Part shown: positions 14,610-22,598 of the stretch, in pieces
Numbering within the stretch: position 1 is the first letter of the stretch
Layout of the letters: the number at the start of each line of letters is the position of its first letter
Source: Candidatus Melainabacteria bacterium
GTDB lineage: Bacteria > Cyanobacteriota > Vampirovibrionia > Obscuribacterales > Obscuribacteraceae
NCBI GenBank assembly: GCA_003151275.1
Contig: PLXC01000105.1
Coordinates: 55,585 to 95,128 of the forward strand
Length of the DNA: 39,544 nt
Direction of reading: 5' to 3'
Notes under the pieces: generated by a model
What the model was told of the DNA's origin: nothing
Database searches by the model: none
The model's input: the letters and a program-made list of their open reading frames with translations, nothing else
Position numbers and translations under genes: made by a program

Positions 14610-14997
14610 TTGCCTGAATCAAAGCCTTTAGACCAAATAACAAGACCAAACCAATCAACCAGGAGACGTCACCATTAACGGTATCAAGAGAATCGGACGA
14701 AAATACGAAGATGAAAGCCAAAAGCACAACACCACTCAAGATCAGTGTTTTCATTGTCAAAGCCTTACTTGCAGAAACGTTCTGCACGTCGCCCATAATC
14801 CGTTGAGTCAAAGCCTCAGGCACATCGAACAGGGGCATTTCCTTGGCGGCAACAGTAATTGCATTTACTTGGTGACGCCAGGTGGTGCATTGGGAGCAGG
14901 TGCGAATGTGCTTCTCCGCGACCAGCAATTGCTCAGGAGTAAGACCGGCAGTTTCATCGACTGTCTGACGAGCCTGCATACATTCTTGTTCACTCAC
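14572..14997 (-). CDS. Anti-sigma factor with zinc-finger-type N-terminus
   Basis: 141-aa membrane protein. The N-terminal cytoplasmic part has HIRTCSQC (His30, Cys34, Cys37), the HxxxCxxC signature of ZAS-type anti-sigma factors that clamp ECF sigma factors. It is followed by two membrane segments (about residues 84-101 and 111-127). It starts with GTG, whose G is the last base of the sigma gene's TAG (TAGTG overlap), and a strong site GGGAGGTGA lies just upstream, so the two are translationally coupled at matched amounts. The short extracytoplasmic loop leaves little room for a sensor, so the signal may come through the neighbouring Spy-like or membrane protein. Confidence 0.87.
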   Translation of the reverse strand: MSEQECMQARQTVDETAGLTPEQLLVAEKHIRTCSQCTTWRHQVNAITVAAKEMPLFDVPEALTQRIMGDVQNVSASKALTMKTLILSGVVLLAFIFVFSSDSLDTVNGDVSWLIGLVLLFGLKALIQANAKSDASLQKQI

Positions 14998-15632
14998 TAT
15001 GTGTCACCTCCCAATTGGGGCATTGTATCTTGCTGAGCATCAGGCGACTGTTCGAGGATCTTACGCAGCTTGTCACGAACTCTGAACAGCATCGATTTGA
15101 TTGTCGATACACTCTCACCGGCAATACTAGCAATATCTTCATACGAAAAATCGTGGTAATAGCGCAAAACAAAAACATTCCGTTGGCGCGCCGAAAGCTG
15201 CTCAAGCGCAGTAAAAAGTTCTTGCTGAGAAATTCTCAATTCCACTTCTCGTTCGACATTAGTTGAACACGCTGGTTCCATATACGGTTCCGCCTCCAAC
15301 AAGGCATCAAGAGAACTGGACTGTTTGTTGTCCCTCAAATAATTCAAGCAAGAGTTAGTCGCGATCCTCAATATCCACGGTTTGAAATTGGCACCGCGAC
15401 GAAACATATGCAGAGACTTGAAAACTTTGAGAAAAGAATCTTGTGTCAAATCAGCAGCAATTTCGTGAGAACGAACCATCTGAAACAGCAGGTTATAGAC
15501 AAGCTTTTGATAGCGCCGCAGCAATTGCTCAAAGGCTTTTGAGTCACCGGCAAGAGCCAGATCAATCAGACCTTGATCATCTGGCTCATTGTCGGCAAAA
15601 ATTTGATTTCTAGTCAAACTGCGGCCCTGCAA
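14997..15632 (-). CDS. RNA polymerase sigma factor, ECF subfamily
   Basis: 211 aa. Region 2 (about residues 20-95) contains FEQLLRRYQKLVYNLLFQMV, DLTQDSFLKVFKSL and FKPWILRIATNSCLNYLRD; region 4 (about 140-195) contains LEQLSARQRNVFVLRYYHDFSYEDIASIAGESVSTIKSMLFRVRD, here named by position and ends (LEQLSAR to FRVRD). Regions 1 and 3 are missing, as in ECF factors. The residues between regions 2 and 4 are a longer linker than usual. It is followed at once by its anti-sigma gene and preceded 23 nt upstream by the Spy-like gene. An ECF-type promoter before the operon (16202-16227) suggests self-regulation. Confidence 0.95.
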   Translation of the reverse strand: MQGRSLTRNQIFADNEPDDQGLIDLALAGDSKAFEQLLRRYQKLVYNLLFQMVRSHEIAADLTQDSFLKVFKSLHMFRRGANFKPWILRIATNSCLNYLRDNKQSSSLDALLEAEPYMEPACSTNVEREVELRISQQELFTALEQLSARQRNVFVLRYYHDFSYEDIASIAGESVSTIKSMLFRVRDKLRKILEQSPDAQQDTMPQLGGDT

Positions 15633-15655
15633 GAAAGTGGGAGTGCCCTTACCCG

Positions 15656-16156
15656 TTATAGATTATTCAGCAATCGGGGTCTAGCATTCCCACTGAGGAA
15701 CCCGACAATTTTGTCAGAGATTGTTTTGCGTTGTTCAGGTTTCAGAAAGGATCGAACCTTCAAAGCCGTCGTCAATCGCTCATCCATTAATTTGTTTCGC
15801 AGTTCTCTAACCTCATGTACTTTGTCCACAATCTGATCGTCGGAAGCGTTGCTTGCCATTAATTGTGTTAGTTCAATCGCTTCCGCCCTCAATTTTTCAC
15901 GTTGCGGACGCGTCTCGTCCATGCGTTCTTCCAGAACTGCCGAGATTTTCTTCTGCTGATCTTCGCTTGCATCTATCAGATTGAAGAATCGCTTTTGAAA
16001 ATGCTTTCGCAGCGCAACTTCAAAATCCTTGTCAATAAAAGACGCCGTTACTCCCGCGCTATCACTTGCCCAGACTGGAAATACCTGGATAAACGTAAAG
16101 ATGGAAAGCGCGCTTGCCAATGCAATCGCTGAGCCCACGTACAGTCTGCGTTTCAT
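15656..16156 (-). CDS. Spy/CpxP-like periplasmic protein, first gene of the sigma operon
   Basis: 166 aa from the chosen start. Signal peptide MKRRLYVGSAIALASAL to FPVWA, then an all-helical, charged domain with DASEDQQKKISAVLEERMDE and a late LKPEQRKTI, matching the LTxxQ-type motif of Spy/CpxP proteins, which act as periplasmic chaperones or stress sensors. The ATG at 16156 is chosen because GAGGA sits 6 nt before it; the ATG at 16162 directly touches that site. Transcribed before the ECF sigma and anti-sigma genes, it resembles CnrX/ZraP-type accessory sensors of envelope or metal stress. No His/Cys metal cluster is obvious, so metal sensing is only a possibility. Confidence 0.82.
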   Translation of the reverse strand: MKRRLYVGSAIALASALSIFTFIQVFPVWASDSAGVTASFIDKDFEVALRKHFQKRFFNLIDASEDQQKKISAVLEERMDETRPQREKLRAEAIELTQLMASNASDDQIVDKVHEVRELRNKLMDERLTTALKVRSFLKPEQRKTISDKIVGFLSGNARPRLLNNL

Positions 16157-16201
16157 ATTCATTCCTCATTTTCGGCTCTAAAATTGCGCCGGTAACTCGA
16201 A

Positions 16202-16227
16202 TACCCAGCGCAGAGGAAAAAGTTTCG
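16202..16227 (-). promoter_or_regulatory. ECF-type promoter of the Spy-sigma-antisigma operon
   Basis: On the minus strand CGAAAC (16227-16222), a 16-nt spacer and GGTA (16205-16202) resemble the ECF consensus TGAAAC-N16-CGTA of Bacillus SigW-type promoters. GAAACTTTT also resembles the sigma-E -35. It ends about 46 nt before the chosen ATG. The likely user is the operon's own sigma factor. Confidence 0.5.
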
Positions 16228-16232
16228 GAGAA

Positions 16233-16784
16233 TCAAATATTCATAATCTTTGGTGCAGCAGCAATGAGACGTATCGCGTCTTCCCTTGAAGTGTGGCCCT
16301 CTCTGATTGCCGCTTGTTGATCGAGAGCGAAGAGCAAAACTGACTCATCAATAACTTTTGATTTTATGAGGATGCTACCTAGCGGCTGTCCACTTAGCTC
16401 GGCAACTTTCAAAGCATTTTCCAATTCAGTCGGTCCAATCACACCTGCGCCAAGAAGCAACTCGCCTAATTTGGCTGTCACTACCTCTTTCTTGCGTTCC
16501 CAACCTAGTTGTGTTAACGCCTCTTCAAATTCGATTTCTTGCTTGCTGGCCACGGATATAGCCATGATCGCCAACTCAGCGTTAACGACGTTGTCTCGAA
16601 TCAGGGATTGAGCGTTGACCGCTACCTGCAACGCATGTTTCGAAAGATAACCAGACATGACCAACACTTTGCCAATCAATTGACCTGTGTCGCTGGCTAT
16701 CTGGACGGCCTCTTTGAGGTCTTCTTTGCGCAAAACGCCGGCTTGGGTGAGCAGGTCGCCTAATCTGACTGGTTTAGATTCCAC
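16233..16784 (-). CDS. Stand-alone protein with two MshEN-like repeats
   Basis: 183 aa, GTG start. Two copies of the motif typical of the N-terminal domain of type II secretion/pilus ATPases (MshEN, T2SSE_N): RLGDLLTQAGVLRKEDLKEAV...GQLIGKVLVMSGYL (about residues 7-50) and KLGELLLGAGVIGPTELENAL...GQPLGSILIKSKVI (about 105-148). MshEN domains in some proteins bind cyclic di-GMP through such RLGxxLL(x)n repeats; binding here is inferred. There is no ATPase domain, so it may act as an adaptor or c-di-GMP receptor. The ECF promoter lies at its 3' end, so it is probably outside the sigma operon though in the same orientation. Confidence 0.75.
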   Translation of the reverse strand: MESKPVRLGDLLTQAGVLRKEDLKEAVQIASDTGQLIGKVLVMSGYLSKHALQVAVNAQSLIRDNVVNAELAIMAISVASKQEIEFEEALTQLGWERKKEVVTAKLGELLLGAGVIGPTELENALKVAELSGQPLGSILIKSKVIDESVLLFALDQQAAIREGHTSREDAIRLIAAAPKIMNI

Positions 16785-16937
16785 AGCGAAGCCCTGAGGT
16801 AACTTTTGAAATAACCTTAGCAGTATTTGCCCAACTAAGCAGGTTCAATAACCCAGACGGAGCAAGTTGGCATAATCCGCTCCTAACTCCGAATGTGGTG
16901 GCATACGCAGAAGCCCTATGTCAAAATGAAGATTCGA

Positions 16938-17032
16938 CATAAGTCGGGCAGCTTGCGGAGTCGGGCAGCTTGCGGAGTCGAGCAGCTTCGCTGCCTAGAC
17001 CCCTCTAGAGTGCACAGACTATCCTAGGATAT
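16938..17032 (+). repeat. Dispersed repeat family A, long copy
   Basis: Begins CATAAGTCGGGCAGCTTGC and ends AGACTATCCTAGGATAT. The centre holds two further GGGCAGCTTGC/GAGCAGCTTCGCTGC units and a CCCCTCTAG segment also seen in the copy at 7112-7193. It fills most of the 279-nt gap between the minus-strand MshEN gene and the plus-strand LRR gene. Confidence 0.85.
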
Positions 17033-17063
17033 GAAAGCCTTCCAAACTCTCTGACCGGTAAGC

Positions 17064-18017
17064 ATGGACTTCGAGAACAGATTCGCAAAAGTATTTCTTT
17101 CACTATTCCTGGTGGCTTCTATTGGCGCAGCGTTTGCGGCGGCGCCAGGAACGCGCACACTAAAGTTTCCCAAGGATAAATCGTACGGAACAATCATGTC
17201 GCTTGGGCCAACTTGGACAATATTCGACGGTCATCCCTGGGGTGACATTGTTGCAGAGGCAAAAGGCACCATCAAGGTTAATAAGAGCATACCCTTGATG
17301 CTGTTAGCGAGATTTCCGCTCACGGACAATCCTGAAATATTAAACGAATTGCCGGTGGATGCCTTTGATTGCATCAGGATCGACAACCTTCCGGCTGGAG
17401 ACAAAATGTTAGGCCCGCTATCCAGACTGACTGGCTTGCGTCGACTAGATTTCAGAGAGGGAGAATTTCACGACAAGGCTTTTGGGCAATTGCGCAACCT
17501 TGTCAATTTAGAAGGATTGACGGTGACGGAATGTTTTGTGACAGGAGAGAGCATGACCCATTTTGGTACGTTAAAGAAATTGAAATATTTGCATTTGAAA
17601 AACCTCGCTCTGGACTGGAAGCTGCTTGGTAAGTCCGGACCTCCGATGCCGGCAGTTGAGGACTTGTTTCTTGAAAAAACTAACCTCACCGATGAAGGAT
17701 TGGCCTGGATCGAACGGATGCCGAACCTTTCAAAGTTGCTACTGGACAACAACGCGGAAGTGACAGATAAAGGACTGAAGCACCTAGTCGGTTTGAAAAA
17801 GCTTCGGCTGCTGACATTGAGGAATATGAAAGTTACAGCGAAAGGATTATTACAACTGAAAAATATGAACGACAACCGGAATATTATTTTGGAAAATTCC
17901 CACTTTTCTGCAAGCGACATCAGTCGACTCAAGTCAGCGATGCCTCACACAAATTTCGAGTTTTCCAGAAGCCATTTAGGGGCCGACGATTACGCACTTT
18001 TTGCACCGTTGCCTTAA
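17064..18017 (+). CDS. Secreted leucine-rich repeat protein, paralogue 1
   Basis: 317 aa. Signal peptide (VFLSLFLVASIGAAFA, cleavage after AFA). Residues about 32-90 form a module (LKFPKDKSYGTIMSLGPTW, AEAKGTIKVN) shared with the genes at 6345 and 19536. Residues 105-290 are LRRs of irregular length (LSRLTGLRRLDFREGEF, MPNLSKLLLDNN, LKKLRLLTLRNMKVT). It is clearly a duplicate of the 19536 gene: the two can be aligned over their whole length, including SALKSAMP-type C-termini, and even some upstream DNA (GAAGCCTTCC-like, 17036 and 19500). It is probably periplasmic or surface bound, with unknown ligand. The binding site is weak. Confidence 0.8.
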   Translation: MDFENRFAKVFLSLFLVASIGAAFAAAPGTRTLKFPKDKSYGTIMSLGPTWTIFDGHPWGDIVAEAKGTIKVNKSIPLMLLARFPLTDNPEILNELPVDAFDCIRIDNLPAGDKMLGPLSRLTGLRRLDFREGEFHDKAFGQLRNLVNLEGLTVTECFVTGESMTHFGTLKKLKYLHLKNLALDWKLLGKSGPPMPAVEDLFLEKTNLTDEGLAWIERMPNLSKLLLDNNAEVTDKGLKHLVGLKKLRLLTLRNMKVTAKGLLQLKNMNDNRNIILENSHFSASDISRLKSAMPHTNFEFSRSHLGADDYALFAPLP

Positions 18018-18245
18018 TTTGGTGCACTTAAGCATATGCGCAATTTCTGTGGCACAATCTCTGTGTGGATACGAAGATTTTGACCGAAATGCGCGTCAAG
18101 CCTCGCTCTTTAGAGCGGGGAAGGAAAGCGCCGCCGGGCGAAGCCAGCAAAAAACTATTGCAATTCGGAAAACCTCTGCTACCATACATACATACGGTGC
18201 TGAAGCTACAAGCAAGTCACTAGGCGGCTCGCGATGGGTGATGAG

Positions 18246-19457
18246 ATGAAAAAGTTGCGAGCTTTCAAATTTCAATTGAAAGCAAATTCTCTTCAACAAA
18301 CTAAGATGGCCCGGTTCTCTGGTTGTAGACGTTTTGTTTACAACAAGGCGCTGGGTATCCAGAAGGAACGCCTAGGCAGAAGTGAAAGAGCAGCTAACTA
18401 TGCGGGTCTTTGCCGATCACTTACGGAATGGCGTCATGCAGAAGAGACTGCTTTTTTAGCGGAAGCACCAACACATCCGCTGCAGCAAGGGCTCAAAGAC
18501 CTCGAAAAAGCATTTACAAATTTCTTTGCTGGGCGAGCGAAGTTTCCGCGTTTCAAGAAAAAGGGCAGGGGAGATTCTTTTCGCTATCCTGATCCCAAGC
18601 AAATAAAAATCGACGAGAGAAATAGTCGGATATTCTTACCGAAGCTTGGTTGGGTTCGCTATCGCAAGAGCAGAGAGATAGCTGGGAACATCAAACAGGT
18701 TACCGTGAGTCAGTCTGGGGACGCTTGGTTTGTAAGTATACAGACAGAACAGGAGGTAGTCGGGCAGGTGCATTCTACGGGCTCAGCTGTAGGAATTGAT
18801 TTGAGAGTAACAAAATTTGCCACCTTATCTGATGGCACAACATATACATCTAAAGTAGAGCACCGAAAGTATGAAAGAAAGATTGCAAGAGAGCAAAGAA
18901 GATTAGCTCTCAAACAAAAGTTCAGTGAAAACTGGTGCAAACAGGTAAAAAAGATACAACGATTGTATGGGTGCGCACGAAATAGTCGGCTAGATTTTCA
19001 ACACAAGACTTCGACTTCCATTTGCAAAAACCACGCTACGGTGATTGTCGAAGAACTCAATGTGAAAGGAATGAGCGCGTCTGCATTAGGAACATTGGAA
19101 AATCCAGGAAATAATGTGAGAGCAAAATCAGGGCTAAACAGATCGATACTGAATCAGGGGTGGTCTGAATTCCGAAGGCAATTGCAATACAAATTAGAAG
19201 ACGCTGCAGGACTATTAGTCTGCGTCCCAGCGAAATACACAAGCGTCAAGTGTTCAAAATGTGGATTTACCTGCAAAGAAAATAGAAGAAGTCAAGCCAA
19301 TTTTTCGTGTCTTGAATGTAGCCACGCAGAGAATGCAGATCTCAATGCGGCTCGCAATATTCTCGCGGCGGGGCTCGCCGTGATAGCTTGTGGAGAGACG
19401 CCACTGGGCATCTCGTTGAAGCAAGAACCCACCGTGTCGGCAAGAGCCCTTGCCTAG
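18246..19457 (+). CDS. tnpB: RNA-guided nuclease TnpB (IS605 OrfB)
   Basis: 403 aa from the ATG at 18246 ([14 protein letters not shown], the usual TnpB start; an in-frame ATG lies at 18234). TnpB cuts DNA guided by an RNA from the element's right end and aids retention of the element. Numbered from the upstream ATG, the RuvC-like residues are Asp189 (VGIDLRV), Glu273 ([11 protein letters not shown]) and Asp369 ([10 protein letters not shown]), and the zinc finger uses Cys340, Cys343, Cys359 and Cys362. All catalytic positions are kept, so it may be active. The normal Gly after GIDL is Arg. The frame is intact to the right-end hairpin. Confidence 0.93.
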   Translation: MKKLRAFKFQLKANSLQQTKMARFSGCRRFVYNKALGIQKERLGRSERAANYAGLCRSLTEWRHAEETAFLAEAPTHPLQQGLKDLEKAFTNFFAGRAKFPRFKKKGRGDSFRYPDPKQIKIDERNSRIFLPKLGWVRYRKSREIAGNIKQVTVSQSGDAWFVSIQTEQEVVGQVHSTGSAVGIDLRVTKFATLSDGTTYTSKVEHRKYERKIAREQRRLALKQKFSENWCKQVKKIQRLYGCARNSRLDFQHKTSTSICKNHATVIVEELNVKGMSASALGTLENPGNNVRAKSGLNRSILNQGWSEFRRQLQYKLEDAAGLLVCVPAKYTSVKCSKCGFTCKENRRSQANFSCLECSHAENADLNAARNILAAGLAVIACGETPLGISLKQEPTVSARALA

Positions 19458-19494
19458 TCGGAATCCCCTCTCTTCAGGGAGGGGTGGGGGTCAA
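19340..19494 (+). ncRNA. Probable omega/reRNA scaffold region of the TnpB element
   Basis: In studied TnpB elements the guide RNA scaffold overlaps the 3' end of tnpB and ends exactly at the right end, the guide being the flanking host DNA. The hairpin at 19465-19484 and the GTCAA end fit. The guide would begin CAATGGAAGCCTTCC at 19495, just upstream of the second LRR gene. The 5' limit is a guess. Confidence 0.4.
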
Positions 19495-19535
19495 CAATGG
19501 AAGCCTTCCAATCACTAATCACTGTGTGAGCAATA

Positions 19536-20480
19536 ATGAAATCCGAAAATAGGTTCAGATTATCTTTGATATTTTTTCTAGTCTTTGCTCACACAACTTG
19601 TGCCTACGGAGCAGCGAAACGTCAAATTACCTTTCCATCGGATCAATCTTACGGAACGATTCTTGATCTGGGTCCCAACTGGAACGTATCGGACAAGCAT
19701 CCGAAAGGCAAATTTTTCGCGGAAGCTAAAGGCACCATTAGCTGCAATGCAGATGATTCACTGATGCTGATGGCGCGATTTCCATTAACAGATAAACCAA
19801 CTTTGCTGAATTCTTTTCCGGTCAACTCCTTTGAATACATCATCATTGACAACCTTCCAGCCGAAGACAAAATTTTCGGTCCTCTCTCAAGATTGACCGG
19901 TTTGAAACGTCTCGACTTCATTGAAGGCGAGTTTCATGACACCGCATTTGGACAACTGAGCAAGCTCGTCAACTTAGAAGCACTGGTAGTCAGAGAGTGC
20001 TTTGTTACAGGAGAAAGCCTGACCCACTTCGGAAGCTTGAAAAAATTGAAATACATTTTTTTCAAAAGCATTGCTCTTGATTGGAAGCTTCTCAGCAAGT
20101 CTGGACCAACATTGCCGGGAATGACAGACCTAATTCTTGGCAGCACCAACCTCACCGACCAAGGATTGGACTGGATCGTACGTATGCCAAATCTGACAAA
20201 TCTAACCCTTGATGGTGATGTATCAGTCACTGACAAGGGACTGCTAAGGCTCAAAAGTTTGAAGAAGCTAAGAAGACTGGGACTGAAACGCATGAAGGTG
20301 ACAGCAAATGGACTCTTGCAATTGAAAGACACCAACATCAAGAACATTCAAATAGAGGACATTGAATTTTCCCCAAGCGATCTAAAACGACTAACGACCG
20401 CCATGCCAGGCATTGCCTTCGCCTTCCGAAAGAAGGAGATGAAACCCGATACGATGGAGATGTTTGCACCGCTGCATTGA
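19536..20480 (+). CDS. Secreted leucine-rich repeat protein, paralogue 2
   Basis: 314 aa, duplicate of the 17064 gene. Signal peptide LSLIFFLVFAHTTCAYG, N-terminal module (ITFPSDQSYGTILDLGPNW, AEAKGTIS), then LRRs through about residue 285, with the signature pieces LSRLTGLKRLDFIEGEF and TNLTDQGLDWIVRMPNL matching its partner at most positions. Differences lie mainly in the signal peptide and the last repeats, suggesting an old tandem duplication later separated by the TnpB element. The gene is complete, so the insertion did not break it, but its promoter region may have been changed. It converges on pheA, with a 93-nt gap. Confidence 0.8.
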   Translation: MKSENRFRLSLIFFLVFAHTTCAYGAAKRQITFPSDQSYGTILDLGPNWNVSDKHPKGKFFAEAKGTISCNADDSLMLMARFPLTDKPTLLNSFPVNSFEYIIIDNLPAEDKIFGPLSRLTGLKRLDFIEGEFHDTAFGQLSKLVNLEALVVRECFVTGESLTHFGSLKKLKYIFFKSIALDWKLLSKSGPTLPGMTDLILGSTNLTDQGLDWIVRMPNLTNLTLDGDVSVTDKGLLRLKSLKKLRRLGLKRMKVTANGLLQLKDTNIKNIQIEDIEFSPSDLKRLTTAMPGIAFAFRKKEMKPDTMEMFAPLH

Positions 20481-20573
20481 TTCATGGATCTTTGTGCACG
20501 GATTGCGGTGATCGCGCTCACGGATTTACTGATCCGCAGATCGTATTATCCCGAGTTACTCAGGAATTGAGGT

Positions 20574-21443
20574 CTATTGAGCGGGTTCTTGCCAGCCCTT
20601 ATAGCGACCGAGAATTTTATGCGCTTCACTTAGTCTTCCGATTGCGGATATGACAGCGTGGGTTACCTCTTCAAATGGAATTTCTATATCCAGAAAGAAG
20701 CGGTAATGCCAGGGCGTTTCGGGAATTGGACGCGATTCGATTTTAGTCAGATTGACGCCTAATATCGCCAAGTTTCGCAATAGATTTGCCAGCGCTCCAG
20801 GTTGATGCGCAAGTTCGACGACGCATGAAATTTTAAATGGCGCCGCAGGTGGTGCAGGAAGATGACCATTGACGAGGGTAATCACGCCGAAACGAGTGCG
20901 ATTACCTGTGTGGTCTTCGATGTTGCGACGAAGGATAGACAGACCGGTTTCGACTGCGGCAAATTCGCTAGCAATGGCAGCGATTGTTCTACTGCCCGTT
21001 TCCTTCACGTAAAATGCGGCAGCACTCGTATCCCAGTAAGAAACCGCCTTGGCTCCCGTCAGCTCTTTCAGGAACGTTCTGCACTGGTCCAGAGCGACGG
21101 GATGAGAATAGACTTCGATCAGCTGGCCGATATCGGTATCACTAAAACCAATCAAGTTGTGGTGGATAGGTAAGTAGATCTCTCCGACCATTTCTACTTT
21201 GTTTTTCCAGAGCAAATCGTAATTAGCAACAATCGAACCCACGGACGAATTTTCGAGGGGAATGACGCCATGCGAACATTCACCGGACAAAATGCGGGCA
21301 AAAACCTCGTCGAAAGTTTTGCAAGAAACTGGCGTCACATCTTCTAGACGATTTAAATCCTCTGCAAAAATTTTGACTGCTTGATGGCTGAACGCTCCAG
21401 GGGCTCCTTGATAGCCTATTTTTAGCTCGGAGTCTGTTGCCAT
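20574..21443 (-). CDS. pheA: Prephenate dehydratase
   Basis: Converts prephenate to phenylpyruvate (phenylalanine branch). 289 aa: catalytic periplasmic-binding-protein-like domain (IGYQGAPGAFSHQA, IPLENSSVGSI, GNRTRFGVI with the essential Thr-Arg-Phe) to about residue 195, then a C-terminal ACT domain with ESRPIPETPWHYRFFLD, the Phe-binding ESRP motif, so feedback inhibition by phenylalanine is expected. There is no chorismate mutase domain; the mutase is fused to TyrA at 11495. The gene starts 3 nt after the aroB stop and is the last of the aroC-aroB-pheA operon. Confidence 0.96.
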   Translation of the reverse strand: MATDSELKIGYQGAPGAFSHQAVKIFAEDLNRLEDVTPVSCKTFDEVFARILSGECSHGVIPLENSSVGSIVANYDLLWKNKVEMVGEIYLPIHHNLIGFSDTDIGQLIEVYSHPVALDQCRTFLKELTGAKAVSYWDTSAAAFYVKETGSRTIAAIASEFAAVETGLSILRRNIEDHTGNRTRFGVITLVNGHLPAPPAAPFKISCVVELAHQPGALANLLRNLAILGVNLTKIESRPIPETPWHYRFFLDIEIPFEEVTHAVISAIGRLSEAHKILGRYKGWQEPAQ

Positions 21444-21446
21444 TTT

Positions 21447-22598
21447 TTAGAGTGTTTTCGATAAATCAGTGAGCGGAATAGTGACATCGTAATCAACGGT
21501 TCCCAACTTTGTTTGGGGCAGAACTAGTTTTATAGTTTGACCAGCACGTTTTTTATCACTGAGCATTGTGTTGACTATTTTTTCCTTAGAGATACCTGCC
21601 GGTATTGAAGTCGATAACCCGGCTTTAGCCAACAACTCTTCGACTTTATCTAGCGCTTCTTTGTCGATTCTCTTTTGCTTGACACTAAATTTAGTATCGA
21701 GAAACAGTCCGATTCCAACTGCTTCTCCATGAGTGACTTTGTAATCACTTAGTGTTTCTATGGCATGACCGACTGTATGTCCAAGATTAAGAATACGCCG
21801 TAGTCCCGCTTCTTGGGGGTCTTTCGCTACAACAAAGAGTTTCATTTTGATGCAGCTGGAAATAATTCCTGACAGTCCAGGATCATCATGAGCTAGTGTA
21901 TGACCGAGTGAAGTTTCCAACACGTCGAGCATGCGCTTCGGTCCCAACTCATAGTCAGTGGTTTTGGCAACGGTATCTTCAATCATGCCGTACTTGATGA
22001 TCTCGCCAATGCCAGATCTAAACTGACTTTCAGGCAGTGTGCTCAAAATTTCCTGATCCGCCAAAACGGCCTTCGGAAAGAAAAATGTGCCGGCCAAATT
22101 CTTTCCTGCCGGTAAATTGATTCCAGTCTTGCCACCAATTGCGGCATCAACTTGTCCCAAGAGAGAGGTCGGCACAAGAACCAAATTCAATCCACGTAAA
22201 TATGTGGATGCCGCAAACCCAGCCAGATCTGTGACGGAACCGCCGCCGAGTGCAACAACGGTGTCTTTGCGATCAAACTTTCGTTCTTGTAAATGCTCCC
22301 AAATTCTGATCAGCCAATCCGGCGTCTTGCACGCTTCACCATCCGGAACTTCCAACGTTGTGACCTGATAGTCTTCTTGAGGCAGAACGGACAAGAGATC
22401 GCGTAACCAGTGCACCGCGGTTGATGGCTGACATAAGACAAGGACGCGCTTCCCAGAACCTATCTGGGCAAGAATGTTCGATAGTTTCTGACGTGCGCCG
22501 ATGCCGATTGCGACCCGGGTTTTCACTTCCAGATTCGTGTTCCAGAGCATTGTGATCACTGGTCCGCGATGGCGTGACTTATTGCGCATGGTGGACAT
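21447..22598 (-). CDS. aroB: 3-dehydroquinate synthase
   Basis: Second shikimate step, DAHP to 3-dehydroquinate, NAD and divalent metal dependent. 383 aa. NAD-binding GGGSVTDLAGFAASTYLRG, then VPTSLLGQVDAAIGGKTGINLPAGKNLAG. Metal ligands are in GEIIKYGMI (Glu), LNLGHTVGHAIE (His) and THGEAVGIG (His). The ATG lies directly after the aroC stop, with no spacing; about 16 residues precede the usual start region, and an in-frame ATG at 22550 (MLWNTNLEVK) could be the true start. Order aroC-aroB-pheA suggests coordinated supply to phenylalanine. Confidence 0.96.
   Translation of the reverse strand: MSTMRNKSRHRGPVITMLWNTNLEVKTRVAIGIGARQKLSNILAQIGSGKRVLVLCQPSTAVHWLRDLLSVLPQEDYQVTTLEVPDGEACKTPDWLIRIWEHLQERKFDRKDTVVALGGGSVTDLAGFAASTYLRGLNLVLVPTSLLGQVDAAIGGKTGINLPAGKNLAGTFFFPKAVLADQEILSTLPESQFRSGIGEIIKYGMIEDTVAKTTDYELGPKRMLDVLETSLGHTLAHDDPGLSGIISSCIKMKLFVVAKDPQEAGLRRILNLGHTVGHAIETLSDYKVTHGEAVGIGLFLDTKFSVKQKRIDKEALDKVEELLAKAGLSTSIPAGISKEKIVNTMLSDKKRAGQTIKLVLPQTKLGTVDYDVTIPLTDLSKTL

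Larger units (their letters stand above)
18085..19494 (+). mobile_element. TnpB-only IS200/IS605-family element
   Basis: About 1.4 kb inserted between two LRR paralogues. The left end carries an imperfect hairpin CCTCGCTC-TTTA-GAGCGGGG (18101-18120) preceded by TTGAC (18080-18084), a plausible target/TAM. The right end carries CCCCTCTC-TTCA-GGGAGGGG (19465-19484), then TGGGGGTCAA. Both hairpins have 8-bp stems and 4-nt loops, the subterminal structures of this family, and there are no terminal inverted repeats or target duplication. No tnpA is present, so it must be mobilised in trans or be stuck. Exact ends are inferred from the TTGAC/TCAA pattern. Confidence 0.75.

Noticed and set aside
11416..17032. 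CRISPR-like array from the repeated GGGCAGCTTGC motifs
   Set aside because: Copies are scattered, with no regular spacers; they are a dispersed palindromic element.
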